This document shows positions 1-11,982 of a stretch of 64,000 nt of DNA, piece by piece. The notes under the pieces were generated by a model. It was given only the letters and a program-made list of their open reading frames with translations, was not told the DNA's origin and made no database searches. The stretch's first letter is position 1. The number at the start of each line of letters is the position of its first letter. This stretch comes from Ziziphus jujuba (taxonomy: Eukaryota; Streptophyta; Magnoliopsida; Rosales; Rhamnaceae). A program made the position numbers and the translations under genes. The stretch covers positions 7,632,501-7,696,500 of the forward strand of contig NC_083387.1 in NCBI RefSeq assembly GCF_031755915.1, read 5' to 3'.

Positions 1-329
1 ATATAAATACATCTAATGTAAGTAATTAAATATATATATATATATATATATAACCTAATAATTTTGACAGTATAATTCACGCCCTAAATTTGTTAATTTA
101 TAAATCGACGACTATTGACATATTCTAGAACAGTTGAAGTCAAGCGAAACTGGCTACTTCATAAAGCAATGATCCAATACAGTCAGTTCTACATACCCTG
201 GATACCATCATACACGAGGACTTGCCATTCTACAAAGAAAGTCAACATATTCACTCCTCTAACAAATCATATATTGACACGTTTTCTGTCCATCTAGTAT
301 CAACCACTACGGAATGCCAGCCCTTTAGC

Positions 330-339
330 TATAAATAAA
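330..339 (+). promoter_or_regulatory. TATA box of the CHCH gene
   Basis: TATAAATAAA lies about 120 bp before the ATG at 457, followed by a pyrimidine-rich leader (roughly 365-450) typical of plant 5' UTRs. The transcription start is inferred to be near 360. Upstream, 1-329 holds only a short (TA)n run (about 33-52) and nothing else I recognise. Confidence 0.6.
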
Positions 340-456
340 AGCACCGAGGGTTCCTGAAGCCCAACGTCTTTTTCTCTCTACTTCGGCTTCATCATCTACA
401 CTTCGCCTCGATATTTCGTTTCATCACCATCTCAAGTCTCATTCGCCGCCTAAACC

Positions 457-2580
457 ATGCCTCGCCGAAGCTCAGGAGGTTAGAATTTCATGGCTTTTCC
501 TGACTCATGTTTCTTCGTTATCGCATAGATCTCTATGAATTTCGTTGGTTTTTTTTTTTTTTTTTTGGTTCTAATTTCCATATATTTTGGTCGATTTTCT
601 AGGGTTTTGTATCTCCCCCCCTTTTTTTTTTTTTTAATTTTTTTCGTGTGGCTGAGAAACCTCGAGAAATTGAAAACATGGTGGAGAGAATGATTTCTTT
701 TTTGTGTATTATTAGTGTAGTTTTTGCTTGTAACGATTTCTTTTTTGTGTATTATTAGTGTAGTTCTTGCTTGTACTTTTCGTATATTTGTTTACATGCT
801 CCGTGTTCGAATGAAAGGGGTTTTGCTTGTATATATGTAAACTGGGTTTAATGGTTATGGGCTTACATCTTTGAATATATATATATATATATATTTATTT
901 ATTTTTTTATCATTTATAGTATCGATTTATTTATATTTTTTGGTTGAATGAAATTGATAAAATTTTATATTTGGGAAATTCCTTTTTCCACCTTATCTGG
1001 TATAATGTGAAAAAATGTTTGCTCATAGTGAATCATGATTATATAAGTGTTTTGGAATGTGGTTTGCGATTTAGCCGTGCTAGACGATATGACTATGCAA
1101 ATGAGTGTACTCTTTTATTGATTGACCTAGTCATTATGCTATAACATCTATGCCTTTATTGAGCTTATCTGCTAATTATGTGTTGTACTTGCTTCAACCT
1201 TCATTTAGGTCGATCTGCTCCTCGTGCCGCCCCACGTCCTGCACCAGCGCGTAACCCACCACCTCAGCCTGGTACTAACTCTTTAAGCTGTATATATGAT
1301 GGCTGAACGAGCTTAAGATTTTGGCTTCTCTGATATATGATTTATAAGCATCTTGTTTACATAATTACATGATCGTAAGAAGGTTGATATTATGCTGGTA
1401 TTCTTGTATTTATTTAATTTTGGTCTGACTGCGTATGCTTTTGCTCTGTGATGATTATGCAGTTAACCATGCTCCTCCTCCAGCTCCTGCACAAGGCGGA
1501 AGTGGTGGATCTATGCTAGGAGGAATTGGATCAACCATAGCTCAGGGTATGTGATGCAGTATCACTTTTACCATGGGGCTATCTAATGTTTGTTTATGCG
1601 ATGATGATTATATGATTGATGCATATATGTCTATTCAGGAATTCATGTTTTCTTCTCTCATTGCAGGAATGGTCTTTGGTACTGGAAGTGCAATGGCCCA
1701 CAGGGCTGTGGATGCTGTGATGGGTCCTCGCACCATTCAGCATGAAACTGTGGTCAGTGAAGCTGCTGCTGCAGCACCCAATGCAAGCAGCGTCGGTGGT
1801 TCTGATGCATGTAATGTCCACATGAAGGCGTTCCAAGATGTAAGCAAAATTCTGTCTTGATAACTTGTTTTCAGATTTTGTTAGTGCTTTCTCACAAATC
1901 TATGATGTTTTCCTTTTTGCTTTCTATGCATAATGGGAGGTTCTTAGGATACTTTGACTTAGAAAAATTAAATAATCACCTCTAGATATTAAGCTGTGGT
2001 TTTCTGCTTTTCTTCCTTTACACCTAAGTGCTTTTCAACTTAATCTTGTTTCTGAGGTGGGATTAATATTTTCAAAGCAAAAATGGGTCCAGTTTTAAGC
2101 GTCCGTTGGGGAGTGATTCTTAAGAATCACTTATTTTTCAAGCATCTCATAACCGGTGCTTCTTTTGGAATCACCAAATAGGTGATTTTCCAATAGTAAA
2201 ATCACTAGAAAGTGATTTTACATTTTTTAACCAAACATCATATGAAGCGCTTTTGTCCATTTGGAATTGATTTTGGATTAGATTCTGTTGTCTCATGTTG
2301 TGTTTTAATCATTCAAAGTCCATTTTCATATTATCTCTTCCAAATATTTTACTTTTCCATCTTTCGATGAATTGTGTATAAGGCTTTTTGATGTATACAT
2401 ATTTTACTTTCTGAGCTTTATGGCCATGCAAAAACGAAAATCAGATGCAGTAATGTTTACATGCCTGTGGTTTTCTTTCAGTGCTTGAACAACTATGGGA
2501 ACGAAATCAACAAGTGCCAGTTCTACATGGACATGCTCTCTGAGTGCAAGAAGAATGCTAGTGGCATGTTGAGTGCCTGA
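457..2580 (+). CDS. Twin CX9C (CHCH domain) protein, CHCHD2/CHCHD10/Mix17-like
   Basis: Five exons: 457-478, 1209-1271, 1463-1546, 1667-1839 and 2482-2580, all with GT-AG introns, give 146 residues. The N-terminus (MPRRSSGG...) is rich in Ala, Pro and Arg. A Gly-rich middle segment (GMVFGTGSAMAHRAVDAV, about residue 57 on) matches the conserved hydrophobic stretch of the CHCHD2/10 family. The C-terminal domain has C105-X9-C115 and C126-X9-C136, the twin CX9C pattern that forms two disulfides after Mia40-dependent import into the mitochondrial intermembrane space. Family members are linked to respiratory-chain and cristae function; that role is inferred here. The second cysteine is the first codon of exon 5, which supports the splice model. 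No break is visible. Start chosen because it is the first ATG after the TATA box and leader and gives the family N-terminus. Confidence 0.9.
692..777. repeat. 43-bp tandem duplication in CHCH intron 1
   Basis: Two adjacent 43-bp copies (692-734 and 735-777) beginning GATTTCTTTTTTGTG differ at only a few bases, so the duplication is recent. Confidence 0.8.
2101..2260. repeat. Hairpin cluster (MITE-like) in CHCH intron 4
   Basis: Three palindromic segments follow each other: a perfect 18-bp palindrome GTGATTCTTAAGAATCAC at 2113-2130, AATCACC/GGTGATT arms at 2169-2187, and TAAAATCACT/AGTGATTTTA arms with a 4-nt loop at 2197-2220. All use the core AATCACT/AGTGATT. This looks like a small non-autonomous DNA element or its remains, but I could not define clean terminal repeats or a target duplication. 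Confidence 0.4.
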
Positions 2581-5118
2581 GAAGCTATTTTTTCCATCCA
2601 AGGGAATATCATCTATGATCTCTGCACCTTTTTTTATAATTTATGGGGAGTTGCGTTGATAATCCATGTTGGATGACATAATCATGAAAAGCTTTAGAAG
2701 CAATCCATATTATTGTTATTATTGGATTTGGGATCTTTTTTAACCATTTCATTTAAATGCTGTTATCAAACGTTAACTTCCTGAAGGGTCGATGGGTGTG
2801 TTTGAATCATTTATGAGATTACTCTTAATAAATATTCATCAAGGACTTACTTTATATCAAGTACTTCATATATAATTTGTTACGCAAATCGTCTTAATTC
2901 AAAAGGTGTAGAAAATGTTTTGAAGTAAGATTCATGTTTGTTGGTTGGAAATACTTTGGTACGTGAACGACCCAAATTATTATTATTATTTTCTAGAAAA
3001 ACCCCTCAAAATAAATATGGAGTAGGCTACCTTGAATCTTGATTCAATCAATCAAGGTTTGTTTAGGAGCAGATTCACACACACACACACACACACACAA
3101 ACTGGGTATCTGTTTGGTACCATCAGAGAAGGTATGTATATGGTGAGGCCAAAAAGAATAATTGATGCTTCAATAGTAAACAGTAAGATATGTCTCAGCC
3201 AAACGCATAGAGGACAAGTAATATGGAGGATGGGAAATGATATTGAGTTGATCAGAAGAATATTGCATCACGAAGAGGTTAAATAGGAAGTTGCTAGCTG
3301 GCCCGGAATTCGATCATGTTCATTACATTTGCTGCAAGTGTATTCTCAAGTAAAATGGTGGTAGATATGTCAACTGAATATTATGAAGTCTATGGCTTCT
3401 TTATCTCCTTTCTCATTTATTCCCTTTCCGTGCTAAAATTTTAGAAATGCTTTCTTTAATTTGCTCTCTTGAAAGGAGTAACAAAGGAATCAACTAGGAT
3501 TTTTGAAACTTGGGCTTCATATGTGGTCCATTAAGCCGTTCACTGTGGACTTTACCCATTACGGTTCTTAATACCAGGATGAGAAATTAGATTTTGGACA
3601 TGCGTTATCGTTTCTACTCTAAAAGAGCGCATCATTCATCTTCCTATTCGTTATCAAAGCAAGTGTTTTAATTGAATATACGGCAACATAATTTTTTTTT
3701 AAAACTGAATTGCAAGTATATGATGAATTTCTTATCTTCTGTCGATCCGGTCGTTATACATGAACAATAAAGAAAATATGTTAAATAGTTACAAGCTTTT
3801 TCATTCCAAAACTTTTCCGAAAGTCCTATATGATCACTTCTGATCTTCTATGTTGAAGTTTGTCATTTTGTTGGCTCAAATATGAACTTGCACGCCATGA
3901 TTTATTTCATGTTTCAAAGAAGAAAGAGGTATAAAAGCATCCTAATCAGCTTGCACAATCAATATATTTATATTGTGGCTTTATTAAGAAGGGACTAATA
4001 AAATAAAAAAATACCATCCTATGCATTTGCCTAAAGCCAAGCAAACCATTTTTAGCATTGTCAATAGGTTTTTTAAATATATTATGCTTTTTATTTTCAA
4101 GAGTTAACCGATAAAAAAAAGAACTCACGTTGGTTTGGCTGTTTAGAAAGTCAAATTTATTTTTTATTTCATTATTGTATTGATTTAATTTAATAAAAAT
4201 ATAAATTTATGCCACTAATAAAAATAATCTATATGAAAAGAAAGAACAATTATAAGTAGAACAATAAATTGTTATAAATAGAATAAATAAAAAAATGTTG
4301 TTGGAAAACGTTCTAAAATTCCATTCTTTATCATAGATAATATACTCTTTGTCATAAAGAGAAAGAGTCTCCGATATGTTTAAGTTAAAAGATAGAATTT
4401 TTTAGAGCTCTTGGATGCTCTCTGCTATAACAATGGTAAAGATTATATATTTAAAGGTCGGCGAGTAGGCCTACTTTAGGCTTATGCCCCTGGAAATCTT
4501 GGTTTTGTTTTTATGGATTATAAATTGAATTCTGACCCCCTAACCAAACATCTATACCTGGTCCTGGGCTCCTGGTTGCTTCTTCGAAGTTGCTTTGACC
4601 TATATCGGGATACCCTTTTGGGTCCTTGACCTTGTGAGAATAACACTAATATGATTCAAACATCATGGAAACAGGAAAAAACAAACCGAAACACAAGATG
4701 AGTAAAAATTAAAAATAATGGAGACTAAATCGTTATCCAAATTGGAAAATGGATAATACTCAAGATCAAGGTCCAATTACATGCCGTCCACATCTCTGAA
4801 CTATAAATGTTTTAAGACATATATTCGTGTGGTATAAACCAACGTAAAATTAATCTTGTGAAGCATCTTAGTCGAACTTATATTTAGTTATATGTGCAAT
4901 TTTAGTAACATATTGTTAACCTCTTATGTCTTCCATTTCGTTGTATACTATATAGTTCGAAATCATATATGTTGATAAATATTAAGTTGGAAGCTTGTCA
5001 ACGCCCTCTGAAGGTCAAATAATCAGAATGCCACGTGCACTTTAGCTATAATATATGCATGGAATAAATAATGGAAAATGCACGCATTTTCAATAAATAT
5101 ATATATTTTTATTAAAAG

Positions 5119-5169
5119 AATTTGAATATTTGTACTTTTTTTTTTTTTTTTTGCAATTTGAATATTTGT
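5119..5169 (-). mobile_element. Oligo(T) micro-insertion with 15-bp direct repeats
   Basis: AATTTGAATATTTGT is repeated perfectly at 5119-5133 and 5155-5169. Between the copies is only a T-tract with AC and GC edges (5134-5154). The arrangement is that of a poly(A)-ended retroposon on the minus strand with almost no body. Confidence 0.5.
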
Positions 5170-6176
5170 TTTCTTTTTAATTGGTATGAGAAAGATTTAT
5201 AAAATATTTTATGTAACTTAGAATAAACAGTTAAACATGCTATAAATGGAGAAGATTCTGAAGCGACTATACGTACACATAGTCCATCAATTGGAGTGTA
5301 CTCCATAAATATATTTCTTCACGTTTAAAATCGCAACAAATATGAATTCTTTTCTATATGTATAGGCAGAGCAATTAATGATGATCCACCTACTTATTTT
5401 TTTTATTTTTACCTTGTCGCCTGCTGATAATCTGTTCCTCTTGGTTTTACTCAAGATTTTTTTTTTTTTTTTGAATATATATATGTTTGTTTAAAGGAGG
5501 AAAATTGTATAGCTCAGGGCCCCAATCGGATCCAAAATTGATATTGTAATCATCGTTTTGTGGAGACATTGGTTGGTACTCTTTAAAAGCCTAGTCGCTA
5601 TTAATATCGATGGAGGCCTACCACCGAGTACGAATATTTTTGGGAAAACATAAAACATATTTTAATGGCTTAAAAAAATTAAATAAATCTAGGCGAGAAA
5701 AATTGGGACCTTTCACCAAATTAGGAAGCAATCAATCTTGGACGGTCCTTCCTTGAAGCAATTAATTAAATGTTATAGAAGGAGGTGCATCGGTGACAGT
5801 GCATGCAATGCGATATTATTATTGTCGATATGGGACCAGATCTAGCTACGAAGCATCACAATGCTCGAGAAAGACAGATTGAGATTTGTTTCCTGAGAAG
5901 AATATTAATTCAGAGAAATTTCTAATTATTAAGTTTTTTTTTTTTTGGTCTCTTTCTTTCTAATTCCACATGATATTCACCAGGATGATCCGTTGTATAA
6001 TGTTATCATGAAAATAATTAATTATAATAACAACATTAATTGGATTTTTCATTTCTCTTTTCATGTCCTGCTTCATACATAAGAGACCATCACTTCTCAT
6101 TTCATCAATTATACATGTATATCCATATACTTTTTTAATTAATTTAGTTTATTTTTTATCCAGATAAATACTTTAA

Positions 6177-6385
6177 TAAACAGTAATTTTATTATTAGGG
6201 TATTTTTTTATGATCTTAATTTCCTAATTCTTTTGTAATATTTTGTCTTTTTTTTATCTTTTATTTATTTATTTTTATTTTTATTTTTTTTGTTTATCTA
6301 CGAAAAAGTTAAATAAACAGTTATTTTGTTATTAGGCTATCCTTTCATAACCTTAATTTCCTAAATTCCATCATATTTTGTCTTT
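6177..6385. repeat. Diverged tandem duplication
   Basis: A segment starting TAAACAGTAATTTTATTATTA at 6177 recurs as TAAACAGTTATTTTGTTATTA at about 6313. Both copies continue through CTTAATTTCCTAA and end in TTTTGTC followed by T-tracts. Confidence 0.55.
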
Positions 6386-6493
6386 TTTTTTCTTCTTTGT
6401 AATTATGTTACAAAAAGAAAAAATGAAACTCAAAAAATAACTTGCTAGAAAAGCACCATGACCTGCTCAAAGAGCATGATTTGTCTATAAATT

Positions 6494-6566
6494 ATATCTT
6501 TATTCCTTTTGTTTGTTTGTTTGTTTGTTTTTTTTTTTTTTTGGGTGAATATCTTCATTCCTTTTG
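6494..6566 (-). mobile_element. Oligo(T)-GGGTGA micro-insertion with 18-bp direct repeats
   Basis: ATATCTTTATTCCTTTTG (6494-6511) recurs with one mismatch at 6549-6566. The inserted 6512-6548 is a T-rich run ending GGGTGA. On the minus strand it reads TCACCC followed by A-rich sequence. Confidence 0.55.
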
Positions 6567-8047
6567 CGTTATACTGTTATGGTGTTTTTTAACATCAAAT
6601 TAGAGTCTTGGGTTAATTTGTCGGATACCGAAAGTATTTATCCATATTTTAGAGAAACATATAACAAAGAGTTATGACTGTTTTGGTGCATAATAAAGAG
6701 TTGTAACTTGTGACCAGACTTTAGATATTACAAAATAAATAAAATAATAAAATGAAAAACGAATAAATGATTGAAGTACCTTTTAAGCTGGAAAGATAAA
6801 GAAGTTGCATCACTTAACCAACAACCTCGATGCATGAATCCATGATGCACAGTCATCTATCATCCCGAACTTTCTCTACAACTTGTGCCTTTCAACATCT
6901 TTCTCATCGATATTTGGTTTGGTATTCTCGCATTTAATTGATAAAATCCAGGACAATTAAAAGAAAAAAAAAAAAAAAAACCAAGGATGATCCAAAACCA
7001 CAATCTCATCTTTGAAAAATAAATTTTAAAATAAAAATAAAAAATGAAGGGACTATTTACAATGGTTTGTTCATGGAACTCGATTATCCAATCAAGTTCA
7101 AATTTTGGGGGATGATATTTAGTTGGTAGTCGTAGTCATTTGGAAAATCAAATGTAGGAACTCAACTCAGCTTACTCTTTAATTTGTTGCTATGACCGTG
7201 ACATCTCTGAGAACTAAGATGGTCTAGAAGTCACGGGATTTTCTTAAAATATCTTACTTCAACTACTCCATCAATATTTACATTTTCACCCATAAAAAAT
7301 CAATATTTAGATATTTATATCTCTAAAATGTCGGCAAAATTTGTTTCCATAATAACCTTTTTCAAACGAATATACTAATACTATGTCGTAGGAATTTTTT
7401 TTTTTTTTTTTTTTTAATTTGTCGCCTTGAAGTTGACATGGAATCTTGTTTTCCTTTTGTTTTTATAAAAAAAGTAAAATAATTCTAGAATAGTGACTAA
7501 CTTATTTCTCAGAGCATCGAGGTTATGATCATTTAACCGAATACTTTTCTTTTATCACATTGAGTTACACTTCAAGGTGGGGGAGCGTAAAAAAAAAAAA
7601 AAAGTTATATTATGGCTGTAAGATAAGGTGGTGAACCCATTAAAAATCTAATCATCTTCTTCAAACACACACACAAAAGAAAAAAATGAAAACCAAAATT
7701 TTGTCAAAAACTACGATTTTATTAGGCTAGATGAGCTTGATTGCCAAATTCATTCAAATTAAAATTACATCAAAAAGATGCAGCTCTAATTTGGCACATT
7801 TAGCTTCTTTTTTTTTTTTTGGTACCACTTGCTCACTGCCTATAACACAGATTCTAAACAAAACAAATATGCAAAACCATATGGCTTTGCATATTAGGTT
7901 TTCCACATCACTGCCCTATGACACCTCCCCAAACCTGATCGAAACCCGATGTCCCTCATCTGTCTCTTCTGCTTTTCTCAAAACACTTGCTATTTACACT
8001 TATTATTATTTTTTTCCTTCTAGCATTGTGAGAACCAAATCCAACCA

Positions 8048-11000
8048 TCATAATTTACTCTTTAGAAAGCCAATGCAAAATCTCTTCCATGCCTCACTAT
8101 CTGGCTCACGTGTCTCTATCTTGGCCTTCAATTCCTCAGCTTGAGAATCCTAAACCCCCAAAAAAAAAAAAAAAAAAACAATAATAATAATAATAATAAT
8201 AATAATAGTAATAAATATAGATTATGTTGTTGACATGAACCGTTGAATTGGTTGACTAAAGAAGAAAATATATCAATCACATGTTGGACATACCATGATG
8301 TAATCAAGTTTGACTAAACGATCAATAAGGTTTAGAAAAATGTCTTTGGTGTACTCAGGGTGACCTTGGATTCCCATCATGTGGTCACCATACTTGAACG
8401 CCTCCACTCCAGTCTTATCAGACCATGCAATCAACTCAGCCTTCGGAGGAAGCTCCCAAACCTATTTTAATACAACAAGTTCAGCCACATACTAACATTT
8501 TCACTATAACTTCAACATATTTATCAATTTTTTTTTCTTACATAATAACATTTTCTACCATATACAAACCTCATCTCGATGAATTTCGAAAATGGATAGT
8601 AAAGCAGGCATTTTGAGATATGAAAACGTCCTCGTTGATGATGTTGACAATTGGACGGTTCTGATCCCTATGTCCCACCCCGTTTTTGCACGGCCTGATT
8701 TTCCTCCCAGTGCTCTGCTCAGTATCTAATCAAAACCACATAAGAAATAATTCCAAATTGAATAAAAACCATATGATAAAATTTATTTTATCCACATAAA
8801 AAAGGTGGACATAATGTACATACACATGTAAGAATATGGTTGACAAGAAGAACACCAACAAGGAAAAGGGTGGTATGGAATTCCAAATAAAGAATAATGT
8901 GTACCCCAAAAGTAGTAACCAAAAGAAAAAAAAAAAGAAAAAAAAATATGGGAATCAAAAAACCACATGGCTTTTACAGATAGACATTTGAATTTGGGCC
9001 ATGAAAGCTAAACCATTAAACAAAACATATATACCCACACGTAACGTTATCAAAAAATATATACGCACGCGTAAAGCAAGCAATAAAACAGAAAAACAAT
9101 AAAACAAAAAAAGCTTTGTCAATGAGATAGTGCATTTAATAATTAAATACGACGAAAGGTTTGTGTTCCCTGCTCGACGATATGACTCACCCAATTCCTC
9201 ATCCTTTTATTGTCTATCAACTTTTTCCACACAATTATTTTCATTTTTGTTTCCCTTTCCTCTTCATAATACTTATAAGTTGGTCATATATGTATATATA
9301 TATATAGCCAGCAATATCCAATAAAAGGAAAACTTTAATGAAAAGCAATTTGCTCCATGACTATAAATGCAAATATCATAAAATTCCTTAGTATGGGTGG
9401 CGTGTACGTTTGGTGTTAGAGGACACCTTATCCTACCCCAAGAACAAACAATAGTGGGGGGTACAATGCAATACGTTTTTCCATCGAGCACATTTTTGAA
9501 AACAGTTCACGAATGCCCAATTTAATTTATGGAAATAAACAATACAAAAAACTAATAAAAATAAAAAATAAAAAACTGAGAGAGGCAAACCACGTTTTCC
9601 ATCGAGTTTGACAGTGACTTTGGCTACCGACAATTTCAAATGCAACACGCACCAAATGAGGACGCTTTGCGCATTTATGCCTCTTTGTCCTCAACAAAAG
9701 CCAACCAAAAAGATACTCTTTTTATTTGGGGGATTATATTTTTCATGTTATTTATTTCAATTGTCAAATATTAGCCTTTTTTTATTTTTTATTTTTTTTG
9801 CACAAAGATCTAGCTTGTGCTTATCCTAATTTTATTATATTATGACTTTGGCCTCACCTACCCTATATTATTTATAAAAAAAAAAATCTATGGTGGAGGA
9901 TAATATATGAATATAACGTGAGGTATTAGATTTGGTAAATAATCTGTATTCAGAATAATTTAGATTTTTTTATGGACCTATTGAAATTGGCACGAAAACT
10001 TTTTTTTCCTTTTTTGGGTCTCCATACTATATTGAAGGCCAAAAGGCTAACCCTCCCTTTATTCTCTCCATGTGCACAGCTGGCTAACCGACATGGCACG
10101 GTGCCTGTACCACCATCCACACCGCCAAAACCCTTGTAAGTTAGGCCCCATCAGATGTGCCAGTGCATAGTAGCAACCATACACACGATGCACCTTAGAA
10201 ATTCCCACTCCTTTCCAACTTTTTCCAACTTAATAGTGCAATCAAATTCAGTCCCAAAAAAAAAAAAAATTTAGCGTAAAGAAATAAAATCCATAGAATT
10301 AAATTTGATATAAATTTGTTGACAGAGAAATAATTTGAGCTGGATGTTTTATAATCTAGCGGTGGTAAAACTAATTAATCCTCGGGAAGAATCAACTGAA
10401 AATAAGGTCAACTAGACAATTTTCAAAAACCACAGAACAGTTTTTGGTTTATTTTAGCCAAACAGTGACTGCGCTTGAGTTTTATTGTGGGGCCTATTTC
10501 GAATGTCACGTTTGGGATAAATCCTCACCTAGAGGATCTTGATTTTTGATGAGAGATCAACGGCTATTATAAAAAGTCAAAATCTAATTATGTTCCCATA
10601 ATTCTTTGATCGTACGGACACTGGACCACTTACACATCAAATTAAATCATCTGGACCACATACCAAACTGTTCGGGTCGTTCGTCAGCCTCTAATTTATT
10701 TTTCCACGACGGAACGAGCGCGTCATCAACTGGTAGAAAAAATCATTATAAAAAAATAACCCGGTCCACTGGACCTCTCTATTCCACATTAATTATATTA
10801 AATTTCTGTTTCCGTCCTTTTAACGTCCAACATTTTACATATTCTATGATTACCATAAATTTTAGGAAGATTAAAAAAAGACGAAGAAGAAGAAAATGAA
10901 GAAAAAGAAACCTGTATGCATTTTAGTTCAATCAATTCAATTCAATTTATCATTGGATGTGCAACAAAGTTTTTCGGTCCAATTCCAATGGCCAAAAGTT

Positions 11001-11730
11001 TGGCAATTCCAGCTAAAAGAGTATCCTTATTCCACCATCATTCTGTTAAAATCACTTACCCAAATCAATATTCCATTGAAAGAAAGAAAACTAAAAATCT
11101 AATAAATGTTAAATCTAACTTCCTAAGAAAAAGAAAAAAAAAACCCATAAGTAAATTTTTTTTTAATTTATTTTATTTTATTTTTTTTGGGTGCTTAACA
11201 CCCATAAGTAAAATTTTGAACCGTTTGAAGGTACATTAGTTAAAGATAAAAGGGAACAAAAAAAAAGTGTTTTTGAAAAATGAGACATGCAGTTCTCCTT
11301 GATATTTGACATTAATCTTCCCTCTCACATTTTCAAAAATATGAAATTAACGTAACTTGATATGCAAAAAGAAAAAAAAAGAAAAAAGAAAAAAGGGTAG
11401 AATAAAATAAAAACAAAATACCTGGTGTCCAAAGCAAATGCCGAGAACTTTTTTCTTGAGGGAATCCAATTTCTTAAGGAAATTCAAGAGCATGCAGATC
11501 CAAACATCATCGCCATGAGCATCGTTCATACTCCCAGAGATGACAAAGCCATCATACGTGTCAATCTCATCGTCCAATGGGAACTCGCCACGTGACACCC
11601 GGTAAAGATCCCAAGTTTCACCCTCCTCCCCCAGCATTCTCACAAACACCCCAAAGTAACCTCCGTACATCTTCTTCACGTAATCCGAGTCATCTGCACA
11701 CAGAAGCAGTCCAAATTTCTTTCCCTTCAT
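8048..11730 (-). CDS. Gamma-glutamyl peptidase-like class I glutamine amidotransferase
   Basis: Four exons on the minus strand: 11422-11730, 8570-8725, 8294-8461 and 8048-8149, all in phase 0 with GT-AG introns, encode 244 residues, close to the roughly 250 of plant GGPs. The protein opens MKGKKFGLLLCADDSDYVKK and carries the family blocks YGGYF, GETWDLYRV and YDGFVISGS. The nucleophile elbow GICFGHQ supplies Cys99. QGHPEYTKD supplies His189 and Glu191, completing the class I triad. Plant GGPs are cytosolic and trim gamma-Glu from glutathione conjugates, in glucosinolate and camalexin pathways in Arabidopsis; substrate here is unknown. An in-frame ATG upstream was rejected because the added residues are low-complexity UTR. 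Intron 1 is about 2.7 kb and very AT-rich, with no exon visible inside. The leader contains a T18G21 tract and a CT/GA microsatellite. Confidence 0.9.
11143..11217 (-). mobile_element. T-rich GGGTGC micro-insertion with 17-18-bp direct repeats
   Basis: ACCCATAAGTAAATTTT at 11143 recurs as ACCCATAAGTAAAATTTT at 11200-11217. The interval 11161-11199 is T/A-rich and ends TTTTTTTTGGGTGCTTAAC. It lies inside intron 1 of the amidotransferase gene. Confidence 0.5.
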
Positions 11731-11743
11731 TTTTCTTCCTCTC

Positions 11744-11751
11744 TTTTTTTT

Positions 11752-11782
<31 letters not shown>
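11744..11782. repeat. T18G21 homopolymer junction
   Basis: An 18-nt T run (11744-11761) abuts a 21-nt G run (11762-11782), just upstream of the amidotransferase ATG. On the coding strand this is C21A18 in the inferred 5' UTR. It is prone to slippage, so its exact length may be an assembly estimate. Confidence 0.8.
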
Positions 11783-11783
<1 letters not shown>

Positions 11784-11936
11784 GCAGAATTTGGAAATAA
11801 AAAGCACAAAAAAGAAAAAAGGACAGAGAGAAAGACTTTCTCTCTCTCCAGAAAACAATGGGGAGAGAGAAAGAGGGAGAGAAAGAGAAAATGAAATCTT
11901 TCTTCGTCTTCAAGCTTTGTCCTCCTCTCTTCCCTC

Positions 11937-11938
<2 letters not shown>

Positions 11939-11978
<40 letters not shown>
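11939..11978. repeat. (CT)n microsatellite
   Basis: A CT dinucleotide run of about 40 bp, read as GA on the amidotransferase coding strand, in its inferred leader or promoter. GA/CT repeats are common in plant core promoters. Confidence 0.8.

Positions 11979-11982
<4 letters not shown>

Larger units (their letters stand above)
2581..8047. other. Intergenic region without a supported gene
   Basis: The start holds the CHCH 3' UTR. The rest is AT-rich with a (CA)n run near 3076-3100, several oligo(T) tracts and a partial tandem duplication near 6.2-6.4 kb. Open frames here are short, low-complexity and show no family resemblance. The segment 4440-4660 is less AT-rich but I do not recognise it. 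Confidence 0.6.

Noticed and set aside
3032..3286. Open frame of 84 codons with a His-Thr run
   Set aside because: The run is a (CA)n microsatellite and the rest has no recognisable feature or splice context.
7380..7430. T tract near 7397-7415 as another micro-insertion
   Set aside because: Only a poor repeat (TGTCGTAGG versus TGTCGCCTT) flanks it.
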